64,000 nt of DNA from an uncultured Chryseobacterium sp. (GTDB lineage Bacteria > Bacteroidota > Bacteroidia > Flavobacteriales > Weeksellaceae), in assembly GCA_913774355.1 (NCBI GenBank), contig CAJYGB010000009.1, forward strand, positions 1 through 64,000, in the 5' to 3' direction. This document shows, piece by piece, positions 52,623 through 61,773 of the stretch. The notes below the pieces were generated by a model. It saw only the letters and a list, made by a program, of their open reading frames with translations. It had not been told where the DNA came from and did no database searches. The position numbers and the translations under genes are program-made. The stretch's first letter is position 1. Every line of letters starts with the position of its first letter.

Positions 52623-53364
52623 CGCGTAATTCTTTTCCGGTTAATGAAATAAAAACATCTTCTAGATTTTCCGCATGGGCAACTTTACCGATCAGTTCTT
52701 CCGGTGTTCCTACAGCGTGGATCTTCCCATGATCGATAATTGCGATTTTGGTACAGAATTCTTCGGCCTCCGAAAGGTGATGGGAAGTATAGATGATGCA
52801 GGTTCCTTTTTTATTTAAATCCAAAAGATAATCGATAATCGCTTTTTTGGACTGAACATCAACGCCAACGGTGGGCTCGTCCAGAAAAAGCACCTTCGGG
52901 TTGTGAAGCGTTCCGGCAATCAGGTTGCATCTCCGCTTCATCCCTCCTGAAAATTGTTCAACCTTTTTATCGGCGAATTTTGAAAGTCCCATGATTTCCA
53001 GAGATTCATCGATGGAGTTTTTTAAATTTTTATGGCTTAACCCGTAAAGGCTTCCGAAGAACATCAGGTTTTCCCTCGCGGTTAACGTCGGATACAAAGC
53101 ATATTCCTGCGGAACGATTCCCATGATCTGCCTTAATTTAAAACCATTCTTCTGGTGGGAGAGCCCGTCGATCTTAAATTGGCCCGAAGTCGGTTTTATG
53201 AGTCCCGAAAGCATTGAAATCAGCGTGGTTTTCCCGGCTCCGTTGGGACCAAGGATTCCGTAGATTTCATTTTTATCGATGGTCAAAGAAATATCGTTTA
53301 CCGAGAAGTCTTCAGCGTTTTTGTATTTCTTGTACAGGTTTTTTATTTCTATGAAATGCTCCAC
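52609..53364 (-). CDS. ABC transporter ATP-binding protein
   Basis: The 251-residue ATPase has Walker A GPNGAGKTT (about 39-47), signature FSGGMKRR, Walker B VLFLDEPTVGVD and the H-loop (YTSHHLSEAE). It energises the ABC-2 permease encoded by the next, overlapping gene. The BtrH-like gene ends one base upstream, so these genes form one unit. Confidence 0.92.
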   Translation of the reverse strand: MEHFIEIKNLYKKYKNAEDFSVNDISLTIDKNEIYGILGPNGAGKTTLISMLSGLIKPTSGQFKIDGLSHQKNGFKLRQIMGIVPQEYALYPTLTARENLMFFGSLYGLSHKNLKNSIDESLEIMGLSKFADKKVEQFSGGMKRRCNLIAGTLHNPKVLFLDEPTVGVDVQSKKAIIDYLLDLNKKGTCIIYTSHHLSEAEEFCTKIAIIDHGKIHAVGTPEELIGKVAHAENLEDVFISLTGKELRDVVV

Positions 53365-53365
53365 G

Positions 53366-54361
53366 TTATATTGCTTTTCTCAGTTTTTTGTAGAAAGCTT
53401 CTTCCAGGTCGGCAATATGAAGCATGGTTTTTGAAAGCTGGTTGTAAATATCGCTTTTGGAATTCCGGTTTTTATAGACCCGGGCAATATCTACGGCAAA
53501 ATCCCTCCAGAGGTCACCGATCATGGTGATTTCTTTGGAAAGCTCGTTTAACTGGTCATTCTTCAGGATAACCGCAGCCTCTTGTAAAAATGCTCCATAG
53601 ATAAACCGGAATCCGCCGCCGCCGGTACCGATTTCTTCCTGCATCCGGATCAGTTGTCCCAGATAGTGATTGGTAGTTTTCGTACCTTTTTTGGCTGCCC
53701 ATTTCGGAATGCTTTTCGCGACCCATCTCATGGCTTTTACGCCGATGATCGGAACGGGAGCCAGCATATTTTTGCAGGTATCTTTAATTCCTTTTTTAAT
53801 GGCTTCTTCCAGATTCACGTTTTCCGGGATATAGGTAGGGTAGTACATGTGTCCTTTCGGCGGAAGCGCACCTTTGGCATATCTTACTTTTTCGAGTTCG
53901 GCTTCGGTAAGGGTAGTGGTGTAATCCATCACCGGATCGCTGATCAGGAATTTTCCGTCTTCCTTACCATATACCACAAGATTGTGGGCATTGAAATGAA
54001 ATTTATATTCTTCCGGAAAATACGTCAGGTTAAAAACACCTACCTGCAGACCTGTGGGGATATTGTTTTCCAGGTTTTTTTCCAATGCTTTCTGAGCTTC
54101 ATCCGGATTGGAGAATTTCAGTCTTTTAATTTTAATTCCCAGTCTTTTTGCGGCTTTGCTGAAGATCGCGCCGGGCATCGGACGGTAGCTGAATCCGGGT
54201 GCGAAATTTACTTTTAAAAAAGGGAGGTATACAAAGAATAATCCCGAACCGATCCCGAAGATCATCGGTTCGCTGAGTTTCAACCCTTTGTTTAATAATA
54301 AATTGGAGGCAACACCGTTCTCGCAATGTGCAGTCTGGTGGTGTTCAAAATTAAGTTTCAT
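53366..54361 (-). CDS. BtrH-like acyltransferase (BtrH_N plus DUF4872)
   Basis: This 331-residue protein has a papain-like fold start with Cys13 (HHQTAHCENGVASNLL), His (FHFNAHNLVVYG) and Asp (FLISDPVMDY). The second half resembles the DUF4872 helical domain (IGTGGGGFRFIYGAFLQEAA). BtrH moves an acyl group from an ACP onto an acceptor in butirosin synthesis. By analogy this enzyme could transfer the polyene acyl chain from ACP to the dialkylresorcinol hydroxyl, forming the flexirubin ester. Confidence 0.8.
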   Translation of the reverse strand: MKLNFEHHQTAHCENGVASNLLLNKGLKLSEPMIFGIGSGLFFVYLPFLKVNFAPGFSYRPMPGAIFSKAAKRLGIKIKRLKFSNPDEAQKALEKNLENNIPTGLQVGVFNLTYFPEEYKFHFNAHNLVVYGKEDGKFLISDPVMDYTTTLTEAELEKVRYAKGALPPKGHMYYPTYIPENVNLEEAIKKGIKDTCKNMLAPVPIIGVKAMRWVAKSIPKWAAKKGTKTTNHYLGQLIRMQEEIGTGGGGFRFIYGAFLQEAAVILKNDQLNELSKEITMIGDLWRDFAVDIARVYKNRNSKSDIYNQLSKTMLHIADLEEAFYKKLRKAI

Positions 54362-54396
54362 TCTTAGCTTGATATTACAGAACCTGCAAGGTTCCT

Positions 54397-54801
54397 TTAT
54401 TTTCCGTTGAAATTTTTGAGTTCATCTGTTGAAATCCCGAAGGCATCGGCGTATTTTTTCAGGACAGATTCGCTTAGTGTTTTGAATATTTTTGGTTTGC
54501 CATGTCTTTTTACACGCCACTGCCACATCCCCACATAAGCTGCCAGAACCTGAAGGTCCATTTTATTTAATTCCATAAAATAGACGATCGGGCTGACCAT
54601 GTTGTTGGCTACGTTCTGCCTGGCTTCTTCAATCCTTTCGTTGATCAAGGCTAAAGATTCGTCCAAAGCAGCTTTTTTGGCCTCCCAGCCGATGCTGTTT
54701 GCCGTAGTGTAATTGTTATTTTCATCCGTTACATACAGTACCTCTGTCATGTTGGCGGATTGTAAGTTGCTCTCATCCTGTGGAAGATCTTGCTTTTTCA
54801 C
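54397..54801 (-). CDS. Conserved flexirubin-cluster protein (hypothetical)
   Basis: The 134-residue protein is cytoplasmic and mostly helical: MSPIVYFMELNKMDLQVLAAYVGMWQWRVKRH resembles a helix-turn-helix with LSESVLKKYADAFGISTDEL as a second helical hairpin. That recalls XRE-like DNA-binding domains (LxxYADAFGIS), so a regulatory role is possible. It precedes the BtrH-like gene by 35 bases on the minus strand. No family name is given. Confidence 0.6.
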   Translation of the reverse strand: MKKQDLPQDESNLQSANMTEVLYVTDENNNYTTANSIGWEAKKAALDESLALINERIEEARQNVANNMVSPIVYFMELNKMDLQVLAAYVGMWQWRVKRHGKPKIFKTLSESVLKKYADAFGISTDELKNFNGK

Positions 54802-54902
54802 TCAAAGATTTTGTTAAATTATGGTCAAATCAATTCGCTAAGATAATAAAAATGCAGAACATAGGATCATCGTGGTTTTGCGGGAATTGATTTAAAACCA
54901 TA

Positions 54903-54940
54903 AAAATAGGCTGTTTGAAACTTTTCAGACAGCCTATTTT
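54903..54940. terminator. Intra-cluster terminator/attenuator hairpin
   Basis: AAAATAGGCTGTTTGAA (from 54903) pairs with TTCAGACAGCCTATTTT (to 54940) over a short loop. It lies after the hotdog gene at 54956 on the minus strand and divides the operon: darA-darB-hotdogs before it, BtrH/ABC/KS genes after it. Confidence 0.72.
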
Positions 54941-54955
54941 GGTATTTCAATTTTT

Positions 54956-55399
54956 TTATGATGCTATCTCCTGAATAAACAGATTGATTTCACAGCGGAT
55001 CAGCAATTCGTCTTCCAGAAAAGTTTCGCAGAAAATATGGCAGATGTTTTCAAATTGCGAGATCAGCGAGGCTTTGGAAATTATCGTGCTTCCTGCTTTC
55101 GGCAGTGAAAAGATTTCTATTTTTTTAATATTGGTAATAAAGCCGATTACTTTGGTATCGGCTTCAGGGTTTTCAAAGAAACTCTGTCCTAAAATGGACG
55201 AACAGGTCTGCGCTGAATTTTCAATCAGTCCGGCTTCCACAAATACGCCTTTATCAACAAAAATATTGTCTTCTTTTATGGTAAAGGAAGTAATCACTTT
55301 TTCTTTGGTAAGTTCCAGAATGTAATCCGTCATCAGCATTGGTTCGCGATGCGGTAAAAAATTGTGGATGTTAATGATGTTTTCTTCCTTGATTTCCAT
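54956..55399 (-). CDS. Hotdog 3-hydroxyacyl-ACP dehydratase-like (ApeP-like), copy 1
   Basis: This 147-residue hotdog protein has FLPHREPMLMTDYI (about 14-27) and FVEAGLIENSAQT (about 53-65), the ApeP/3-hydroxyacyl dehydratase pattern without the FabZ HFPG loop. It should help to dehydrate hydroxyacyl-ACP to build the polyene. The next hotdog gene (55404) ends 4 bases away, and a heterodimer is plausible. Confidence 0.8.
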   Translation of the reverse strand: MEIKEENIINIHNFLPHREPMLMTDYILELTKEKVITSFTIKEDNIFVDKGVFVEAGLIENSAQTCSSILGQSFFENPEADTKVIGFITNIKKIEIFSLPKAGSTIISKASLISQFENICHIFCETFLEDELLIRCEINLFIQEIAS

Positions 55400-55403
55400 A
55401 GTA

Positions 55404-55835
55404 TTACATGATAACGGTTTTCATTTGGGATCTTGCGATCACCTCATCTTTAAGCGTTGTTACCACATCTACCAGCGTTACCCCCATCATTTCGTTGATG
55501 ATGGAAATTTCGGATTTCAGCCGGTCTCCGGTTTTAGGCAATGCCATGGCTTCAAATGTTTTAATCGCACCGATGTATCCTGTGGGAGCCTCTTTCCCCA
55601 GCAAATAAAATTTATATCCGGTATGCAGCGCAACACTCTGTGCCTGGTGCTCCACCAGGCCCGAAGCCTGAAAAATTCCGTCCAGAACGAAAATGTTTTC
55701 CTCTCTGATCTCAAAGCCTGACACCAGATGTGATTCAGAGTATTCGGCAATGCTGTCGACCATAACGAAAGGAAACCTTTGCGGGATTAGGCTTTCTACA
55801 AATTGCGGATCGGAAGTGGGGAGTCTGTTTTCCAT
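55404..55835 (-). CDS. Hotdog 3-hydroxyacyl-ACP dehydratase-like, copy 2
   Basis: From the ATG at 55835 (MENRLPTSDPQFVESL), which overlaps the darB stop by one base, the product is 143 residues with LIPQRFPFVMVDSI and FQASGLVEHQAQSVAL. The Glu of the ApeP motif (EAGLIE) is Ala-Ser here, so its active site differs from its neighbour. It probably pairs with copy 1. Confidence 0.8.
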   Translation of the reverse strand: MENRLPTSDPQFVESLIPQRFPFVMVDSIAEYSESHLVSGFEIREENIFVLDGIFQASGLVEHQAQSVALHTGYKFYLLGKEAPTGYIGAIKTFEAMALPKTGDRLKSEISIINEMMGVTLVDVVTTLKDEVIARSQMKTVIM

Positions 55836-56974
55836 TAGCAAACCGTTAACAGCGCACAAGAATAAGAGAATCTTCCGCTTTCAGGAACGCACAGCAGTAC
55901 TTTTTCCCCTTTTTTCAGTCTTCCTGAATTCATCAGCTGCTCAAGAGCAATAAAGATGGAGCCTGCACCGATGTTACCAACTTCTGAAAGATTGTAAAAC
56001 CATTTTTCCCAAGGGAAATCCAGTCCTACATTGGCGAATTCCTCTTTTAAGCCTTCTTTGAAATAGCCTGAAGAGATATGGGCCAATACATGATCTACGG
56101 TATCAGGATCTAGGTTATGTTTATCAAATGATGCCCTTAAACTTTGGGCTCCTTTTACCAGGATGTATTTATCTAAAATTTTAGTATCCTGCTTTAAAGC
56201 AAAGATCGATTGCTTCAGCCATTCGTCGGACGGGTAATCGGCCCATGATTTAAGGCTGCCGTCTTCCTGCTTTTCGGTTCCGGCATACATACAGGCTTCG
56301 ATTTCATGAGCATAAGAGTAAAAATCAATAAATTCGATCTTCAAAGATACTTCATCTTCTCTCGGCTGTCCTTCCAGAAGGAAAGCTCCGGCACCGTCGG
56401 AAAGCATCCATCTTAAAAATTCTCTTTTGAAGGCAATGATCGGCCTTTCTTCCAGCAGCGCTAAGTTTTCCGCTTCATGGTTGAATTTATCTGCTGTCAT
56501 CCATGCCGACATTCTCTCGGAACCTACACAAACCGCATTTTTGTGAACGCCTGCCTTTACGGAAAGAAAACCGTAGTTCAGGGCATTCATCCCGGAGTTG
56601 CAGAGTCCGGATGCCGTGTTGACGGCTAAAGATTTATTAATATCAAGCTCCCCATGGATCATGGAAGCGTGGGAAGGCTGGATCTGATCGGGGGAAGAAG
56701 TTCCCACTGAAAGCAGCTCCATGTCTTCTTTTTTAAATTTATCGTCAAAAAGACCCTTCACCGCGTTCGCTGCAATCTGTGCATTGGTGTGGGTAGGGTT
56801 TCCTTCTTTATCTAAAGCATAATATCTTGTCGTGATCTTGTTGTTTCTCAGGATAATTGCTTTAGCTTTTGAAGGGGCGCCGTTTATATAACCGAGATAC
56901 GTTTCCATTTCATCATTAGAAACCGGTTCATTGGGTAGATATGTAAATGCTTTTGTTATAAATACGTCGTTCAT
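55835..56974 (-). CDS. darB: DarB, ketosynthase III-like dialkylresorcinol enzyme
   Basis: The 379-residue KAS III-type enzyme has Cys125 (NTASGLCNSGMNAL), His (VDHVLAHISSGYF) and Asn (YNLSEVGNIGAGS). Together with DarA it condenses two beta-keto/acyl units to form the dialkylresorcinol ring of flexirubin. It starts two bases after darA ends and overlaps the next hotdog gene by one base. The identity rests on motifs plus the adjacent darA. Confidence 0.9.
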   Translation of the reverse strand: MNDVFITKAFTYLPNEPVSNDEMETYLGYINGAPSKAKAIILRNNKITTRYYALDKEGNPTHTNAQIAANAVKGLFDDKFKKEDMELLSVGTSSPDQIQPSHASMIHGELDINKSLAVNTASGLCNSGMNALNYGFLSVKAGVHKNAVCVGSERMSAWMTADKFNHEAENLALLEERPIIAFKREFLRWMLSDGAGAFLLEGQPREDEVSLKIEFIDFYSYAHEIEACMYAGTEKQEDGSLKSWADYPSDEWLKQSIFALKQDTKILDKYILVKGAQSLRASFDKHNLDPDTVDHVLAHISSGYFKEGLKEEFANVGLDFPWEKWFYNLSEVGNIGAGSIFIALEQLMNSGRLKKGEKVLLCVPESGRFSYSCALLTVC

Positions 56975-56975
56975 T

Positions 56976-57890
56976 CTATTTTAAATTAATTCCTTGTAAA
57001 TATTCTCTCTGTTTTTTTCTTTTAAACCAGAAGATTGGTGTTGTCAGTAAGTGTAAAACCAATACAACAGGCGAAATAATCCATATCGCAGCCATCAAAT
57101 ATACCTTAAAGAATTTAATGAGCAATGGACGTTTCTCTTTTTTCTTTATGATAAGGTTGGACCATACCGTGAAAATTTTGTTACCTACTTTTTCCACCCG
57201 TACCAGAAATGCCCGGATTTCCACGGCTCCGTTTTTTATCAGGTCGGGTTGTAAGGTTTCCATGGTATTTTCCGAAAGGTGTTTTTCGATGATCTTTCCG
57301 TACTTTCCTGAGCCTGCGATTTCCTGGTCCGAAACACCTGCGGCCGGAAGCATCCCGGATTTTTCCTTCTTCCCGGTCGTCATCCAGCGGAGGATGGTGA
57401 GCACGCTGGTGTAATTGTCGTGGCGGTCTACCAAAGCGATGTTGCCTACCAGTTTTGCATTCAGATTCTTTAAGTAAACTTTCAGCTTTTCCTGGGAAAG
57501 CATCCACATATTTCTTGTTCCGGAAACCGTTACTACCGGTGTATCCTTTAAAATACCTTCTGCATATCCGCTTTTCAGGAATGAAATGATCGGGATGGAA
57601 GGCGTTAAATACCAGACCTGATACCCGAAAAGCACCAGATCGAATTTCTTATTCAGTACCTCTTCCGGCGGAGGAATGATTTCGCTGGGGATCTGGAGGT
57701 ACGATTCCGGAAACGTATTGAAAAATACATCACTGCTCCACGGGAAAGGGAAGTCCTTCTTCAGTTGTATGTTGTAGTAGGTGACTTCATATTCTCCGTT
57801 CTTATCCTCAAACGGGCGGGCGACATTCTTCATAATATCCTCCAGCTGTCCCGACTGAGTATAATAGATGACGAGTATATTTTTTTTCAT
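56976..57890 (-). CDS. darA: DarA, dialkylresorcinol condensing enzyme
   Basis: This 304-residue protein starts with a flavodoxin-like segment (ILVIYYTQSGQLEDIM) and continues with the DarA pattern FGYQVWYLTPSIPIISFLKSG, VSGTRNMWMLSQEKLK and a C-terminal membrane-associated helix (YLMAAIWIISPVVLVLHLL). DarA catalyses the ring-closing condensation and aromatisation with DarB. It is adjacent to darB and follows the MMPL gene by 40 bases. Confidence 0.9.
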   Translation of the reverse strand: MKKNILVIYYTQSGQLEDIMKNVARPFEDKNGEYEVTYYNIQLKKDFPFPWSSDVFFNTFPESYLQIPSEIIPPPEEVLNKKFDLVLFGYQVWYLTPSIPIISFLKSGYAEGILKDTPVVTVSGTRNMWMLSQEKLKVYLKNLNAKLVGNIALVDRHDNYTSVLTILRWMTTGKKEKSGMLPAAGVSDQEIAGSGKYGKIIEKHLSENTMETLQPDLIKNGAVEIRAFLVRVEKVGNKIFTVWSNLIIKKKEKRPLLIKFFKVYLMAAIWIISPVVLVLHLLTTPIFWFKRKKQREYLQGINLK

Positions 57891-57907
57891 AGTTCTCTTA
57901 TCAGTTA

Positions 57908-57915
57908 CAAAAATA
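57908..57915 (-). promoter_or_regulatory. Candidate internal -7 element before darA
   Basis: TATTTTTG on the minus strand lies 17 bases before the darA ATG, inside the 40-base gap after the MMPL gene. No -33 element was found, so this is weak. Confidence 0.25.
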
Positions 57916-57930
57916 TGATTTTCGGATGTA

Positions 57931-60900
57931 TTATTCGAGACTAAATATTTTTAATGTCTCAGATCCGAACTTTGAGCTGTAATCCGCATGGTTAAATGAA
58001 TCACTTTTAACATTCATAAAAATGATGGTCTCCGGAAGCTCCAGCAAGGTACTAATATCAAAGCTTCTATCGGAAATCAGAAGGATATCTATTTTTTTGT
58101 TGATTTCCTCCATCTTATTGATGTAAGTGATCTTTCTCTTTTTGACCAGATACGTCTGTTCGGCAATTCTCCTCTTCTCTTCATTTTTAATAAAGCTGAA
58201 AATCCTCCGACTGGCCTGTTGCAGGGTCAGCAGAATATCTTTTTGCCCGAAATCATCTGCCATATGTAAAACGTTGGCGTCCTTCGGGATGTGTTTATTC
58301 AGCTCAAAATAAACGGATTTATTCCGGTTAAAATCTTCTTTTACGGCCTGCGTAACTTCATTGTCTTTGTACAGATAGCTTAAGAATAATTTTTTCTTAA
58401 AATAATCTTCATCTTCCAGTTCGTTTCTGAACGCGGCAAACTTTTCTCTAAAGAAAGCATTGATTTTTTTCGTTCGTTCGGAATATGTTTTTCCAAAGCT
58501 TTCGTCCTCTTTCCGGATCCTGTCGCCGACTTTTACGGTAATCGTTCCGTCGTAGATAATGAAATCTCCTTTTTGCTGAACTTCGGAATTCCCGTGGATG
58601 TACACCGGAACAATATCCAGCCCAAATTCTTCTGCAATATAAAAAGCTCCTTTGTGAAACCTCTTGATATCGTTGGTGTACGACCGTTCCGCTTCGGGGA
58701 AGACGATCAGCGAATAGCCCTGATCCACTTTTTCCTTCAGCTGCCGCATTCCCTTTTCGATGCCCTGGGAAACCGGGTAAAAGCCCAATGCCCGCACGAT
58801 TTTCCCGAAAACCGGAGAGTTGTACACCCAGTCGTTTACCAGGAAAATAATTTTATGGGTCGTCATGGCCATCGTCAGGGTATCCAGGAATGAGGTATGA
58901 TTAGCAATCAGTACCGCCGGCCTGCTGAAATCTTCATTCGGGTTTTTAATGAACTTTTTCTTTACAAATGGATTCGTATAAAGGACAGAAGTTAAAAACT
59001 TAGCGATAATTAATTTAATAAAGTTTAAAGTTCTGCCTTTTGACCTTTTCACGAAAATACTTCCGATGACCGAAAAAAACAGTCCGCCCAATCCGTAATA
59101 AATGAATGACAGTGCCGAATTGAGGAACAACCTGAAGGTAATCGGGGAAAGCCCTTTTTTCGCCCGGTTGGTAATGAGCAGCCGGAACCAGAAAGGGTAT
59201 AAAGTCGAGGTAATGATGATCACGGAAAACATTCCGATCAGAGCAACCAGTGCCAGTGAATGAAGGGCCGGGTGTTTGGCAAAGATCAGGGAACCGATGG
59301 AGAGGATGGTAGTGAAAACTGCCAGGATAATGGAAGTCCTGTAAGTCGGAAGTTCGTTTTTCCCTGTCGTGTGTTCCTTCTGCATGGCCTGAGTCAGGAA
59401 GATACTGAAGTCATCTCCCACACCAAACACCAATGTACAGACCACGGTGCTGAAAATATTTAATTCAAGTCCCAGAAAATAGAGAATTCCGGCCGTAACG
59501 ACTCCTGTTAAGACAATCGGGAACATAGTGAGAACTGTCAGCTCAAAATTCCTGAAAAAAACGATGATCGTTAGAATGATCGCTAAAAGAGAGTAATTGA
59601 TCAGGGTATTAAAGTCTCTTTTCAGCAATCCCAGAAAGTTTTCATTCATCTGCTGCCGGTCGATGGCCAGCGCGTCATGTTTCTTTTCGACATCTTTTAT
59701 GAAAGCATCCCTTTTGTTTTCGTCCACTTTCACTACGTTTGAAACGGTATAAAACCCGTTTTCATGGTTCAGGAATTCCGGGATCTGCAGGGCTTTTATC
59801 TTTTCATAATCCTTCAGGCTCAGTGTTGTATAATCTTTGTTTAAATTTTCCGCAAACCCGTCGAATGCCGAGCTGTTGAATCCGAACTGATTCCCGTATT
59901 TAACCAGTTGGGAAACCGTCTGGTCTTTCTTATCAGGACTCCAGAATTTCTTCCATGCTTCGATCTTTTTCTGCTGGTCTTTTTGAGACAAGACTACGTT
60001 TCCAATTGAATTGTAGCTGAGAATTTTGCCCTCTTTCTTTTCTTTTTCCAAAAACCGGCTCAGTTCGGAGTTTCTGGTCAGTGCTTCGTTTTCAGAATCT
60101 CCGTAAGAAATGGTGTAAATGGATTTTGACGTGATGTCCGACAGTTTCTGAAGTTTGGCCTCGCTGATCTTCAGATCTTTCGGAATATAATTTAAATCAC
60201 CGATATCTTCATTGAAACCGACTTTCCGGAATCCGAAAATACAGGCAATGATGATTACGGAGCAGATGATAATTAAAGGTTTGTTCTTTTCATACGGATA
60301 AGACCCGATCTTATCAATAAAATTGGTGTTGATGTGTTCTCCTTTTTCCTTCGGTTTATAAAGTTGGGGGACAATAATTAAAGCCGTAACGGACGATAAA
60401 ATAACGGTAATCGCTGCAAAAAGCCCTAAGTCCTTCAGCGCTTCCGAACGTACGAAAACAAGGCACAGAAATGAGACCGCGGTTGTCGCACTGCTTAAAA
60501 TAATAGGCTGTGTGATTTCCTTGTATAGCTCCTCAATATTATTGTTGTGCTTGTAATGTGTAAGAATGTGCAGAGCATAATCAATTGTAATTCCGATAAG
60601 GATGGCGCCGACGCTTAATGAAATAGCGGAAATTTTATCTTTGATAAAATACAAGATCAGTAAAGCCAGAAGCACAGAGAAAACGGTTGGCAGAAAGACA
60701 ATGATCGGCGTGAAAAAATTCCGGAAATAATACATAAGGAGAATCAGAAGTACCGTCATGGAAATCATTACCGTATTCTGGATGTCTTTTTTGATCTGCT
60801 GGGCATTGGCCACCGCAATTACCGGCGAACCGAAATAGCTGATCTCGGTTTTTCCTTTAAACTGTGTATTTAGCTTGTCCTTTATTTCATTAAGCTGATC

Positions 60901-61584
60901 GATAAAGGCTTCGTTGTTTTTGGTGTCGTTGCTTTTGTTTTTAGGGTTGATGAACAACAGCAGGTTTTTGCCGTCTTTAGTAACGATGTAGCTGTCTTCC
61001 AGCTTGAAATCTTTGCTGATATTTAATGCATTGAGCTTTTTAATACCTAAAAAAGTAATGCCGAGCGGATCTTTTTTAATAAATTCTTTTGTCACAAGGC
61101 TCGTAGGAGAAGCCAGGGAAACATAATTGCTTTCCACCTGTCTGGCAATGCTGTCTTTCTGCAGTTTCCTTTCTATTTCACGGTAATCGTTTTCATTTAA
61201 GAATAGAGGCAGATTCTGATTGACGAAATCAAAGGTCTCCGAAATCTCATTGTCATTTACCTTTCCCTGAACGGAACCGATATATTTGTGCAGAGGCTCT
61301 GTTTTTTTCAGGAAAGAATCGGCTGTTTCCGAAAGCTGGAAGTTTTCTTCTTTCGATCTGTTTTCAATAATGACAATGATCTTGTCTGAAAAATTAAGCT
61401 GCTTCAGAACTTTGGCCGTAAGGTCCGATTTTTCACTTTTGGGAATGATCTGGTTGATGTCTTCTTCAAAATTAATTTTTGAAGCGAAAAATCCGCATAG
61501 AACAGCAATACCGATGGCAAAAAGCACGGATAAGAGCCTGTTTCTAGAGATCAGATAATATAAAAAGATAAAAAACCGGTGCAT
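57931..61584 (-). CDS. MMPL/RND exporter fused to acyltransferase and methyltransferase-like tail
   Basis: At 1217 residues this has three parts. Residues 1 to about 840 form an MMPL-type RND exporter with two six-helix bundles (ISLSVGAILIGITIDYALHIL, VCTLVFGVGDDFSIFLTQAM hold the charged relay). About 870-1075 is a PlsC-like acyltransferase with NHTSFLD near 890 and VFPEAERSYTND. About 1080-1217 resembles a degenerate SAM-methyltransferase (ANVLHMADDFGQKDILLTL). The exporter should lift flexirubin from the inner membrane while the acyltransferase may act on the same lipid. It is the first gene of the minus-strand arm. Confidence 0.88.
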   Translation of the reverse strand: MHRFFIFLYYLISRNRLLSVLFAIGIAVLCGFFASKINFEEDINQIIPKSEKSDLTAKVLKQLNFSDKIIVIIENRSKEENFQLSETADSFLKKTEPLHKYIGSVQGKVNDNEISETFDFVNQNLPLFLNENDYREIERKLQKDSIARQVESNYVSLASPTSLVTKEFIKKDPLGITFLGIKKLNALNISKDFKLEDSYIVTKDGKNLLLFINPKNKSNDTKNNEAFIDQLNEIKDKLNTQFKGKTEISYFGSPVIAVANAQQIKKDIQNTVMISMTVLLILLMYYFRNFFTPIIVFLPTVFSVLLALLILYFIKDKISAISLSVGAILIGITIDYALHILTHYKHNNNIEELYKEITQPIILSSATTAVSFLCLVFVRSEALKDLGLFAAITVILSSVTALIIVPQLYKPKEKGEHINTNFIDKIGSYPYEKNKPLIIICSVIIIACIFGFRKVGFNEDIGDLNYIPKDLKISEAKLQKLSDITSKSIYTISYGDSENEALTRNSELSRFLEKEKKEGKILSYNSIGNVVLSQKDQQKKIEAWKKFWSPDKKDQTVSQLVKYGNQFGFNSSAFDGFAENLNKDYTTLSLKDYEKIKALQIPEFLNHENGFYTVSNVVKVDENKRDAFIKDVEKKHDALAIDRQQMNENFLGLLKRDFNTLINYSLLAIILTIIVFFRNFELTVLTMFPIVLTGVVTAGILYFLGLELNIFSTVVCTLVFGVGDDFSIFLTQAMQKEHTTGKNELPTYRTSIILAVFTTILSIGSLIFAKHPALHSLALVALIGMFSVIIITSTLYPFWFRLLITNRAKKGLSPITFRLFLNSALSFIYYGLGGLFFSVIGSIFVKRSKGRTLNFIKLIIAKFLTSVLYTNPFVKKKFIKNPNEDFSRPAVLIANHTSFLDTLTMAMTTHKIIFLVNDWVYNSPVFGKIVRALGFYPVSQGIEKGMRQLKEKVDQGYSLIVFPEAERSYTNDIKRFHKGAFYIAEEFGLDIVPVYIHGNSEVQQKGDFIIYDGTITVKVGDRIRKEDESFGKTYSERTKKINAFFREKFAAFRNELEDEDYFKKKLFLSYLYKDNEVTQAVKEDFNRNKSVYFELNKHIPKDANVLHMADDFGQKDILLTLQQASRRIFSFIKNEEKRRIAEQTYLVKKRKITYINKMEEINKKIDILLISDRSFDISTLLELPETIIFMNVKSDSFNHADYSSKFGSETLKIFSLE

Positions 61585-61605
61585 GGTATCGTAAAATCAA
61601 GTTTG

Positions 61606-61634
61606 CAAATTTAAATTTTTCGCGATGAGTTCAA
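61606..61634 (-). promoter_or_regulatory. Promoter of the minus-strand flexirubin arm
   Basis: TTG (61634-61632), an 18-base spacer and TAAATTTG (61613-61606) on the minus strand fit the Bacteroidota promoter. They lie 22 bases before the MMPL ATG. This is the best candidate for the main promoter of the long minus-strand operon. Confidence 0.65.
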
Positions 61635-61699
61635 AATGTTTTAACAATAAGTTTTATTTGAAAATCAATAAAATATTTAGTCGACTTGAAAAAAAAATC

Positions 61700-61707
61700 T
61701 ACTTTTG
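61700..61707 (+). promoter_or_regulatory. Candidate -7 element of the polysaccharide locus
   Basis: TACTTTTG matches TAnnTTTG 66 bases before the ATG at 61774. The nearest TTG is only 11 bases upstream, so the -33 element is doubtful. Confidence 0.35.
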
Positions 61708-61773
61708 CAAAAGTTCCCGACTGATGAAATACATTTTAAGACGAAATAGCTAAGTATTAAGCTTAGATTTGAT

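Noticed and set aside
53654..54217. 187-codon plus-strand frame opposite the BtrH-like gene
   Set aside because: Phe/Arg-rich composition typical of antisense reading; the minus-strand protein has recognisable catalytic motifs.
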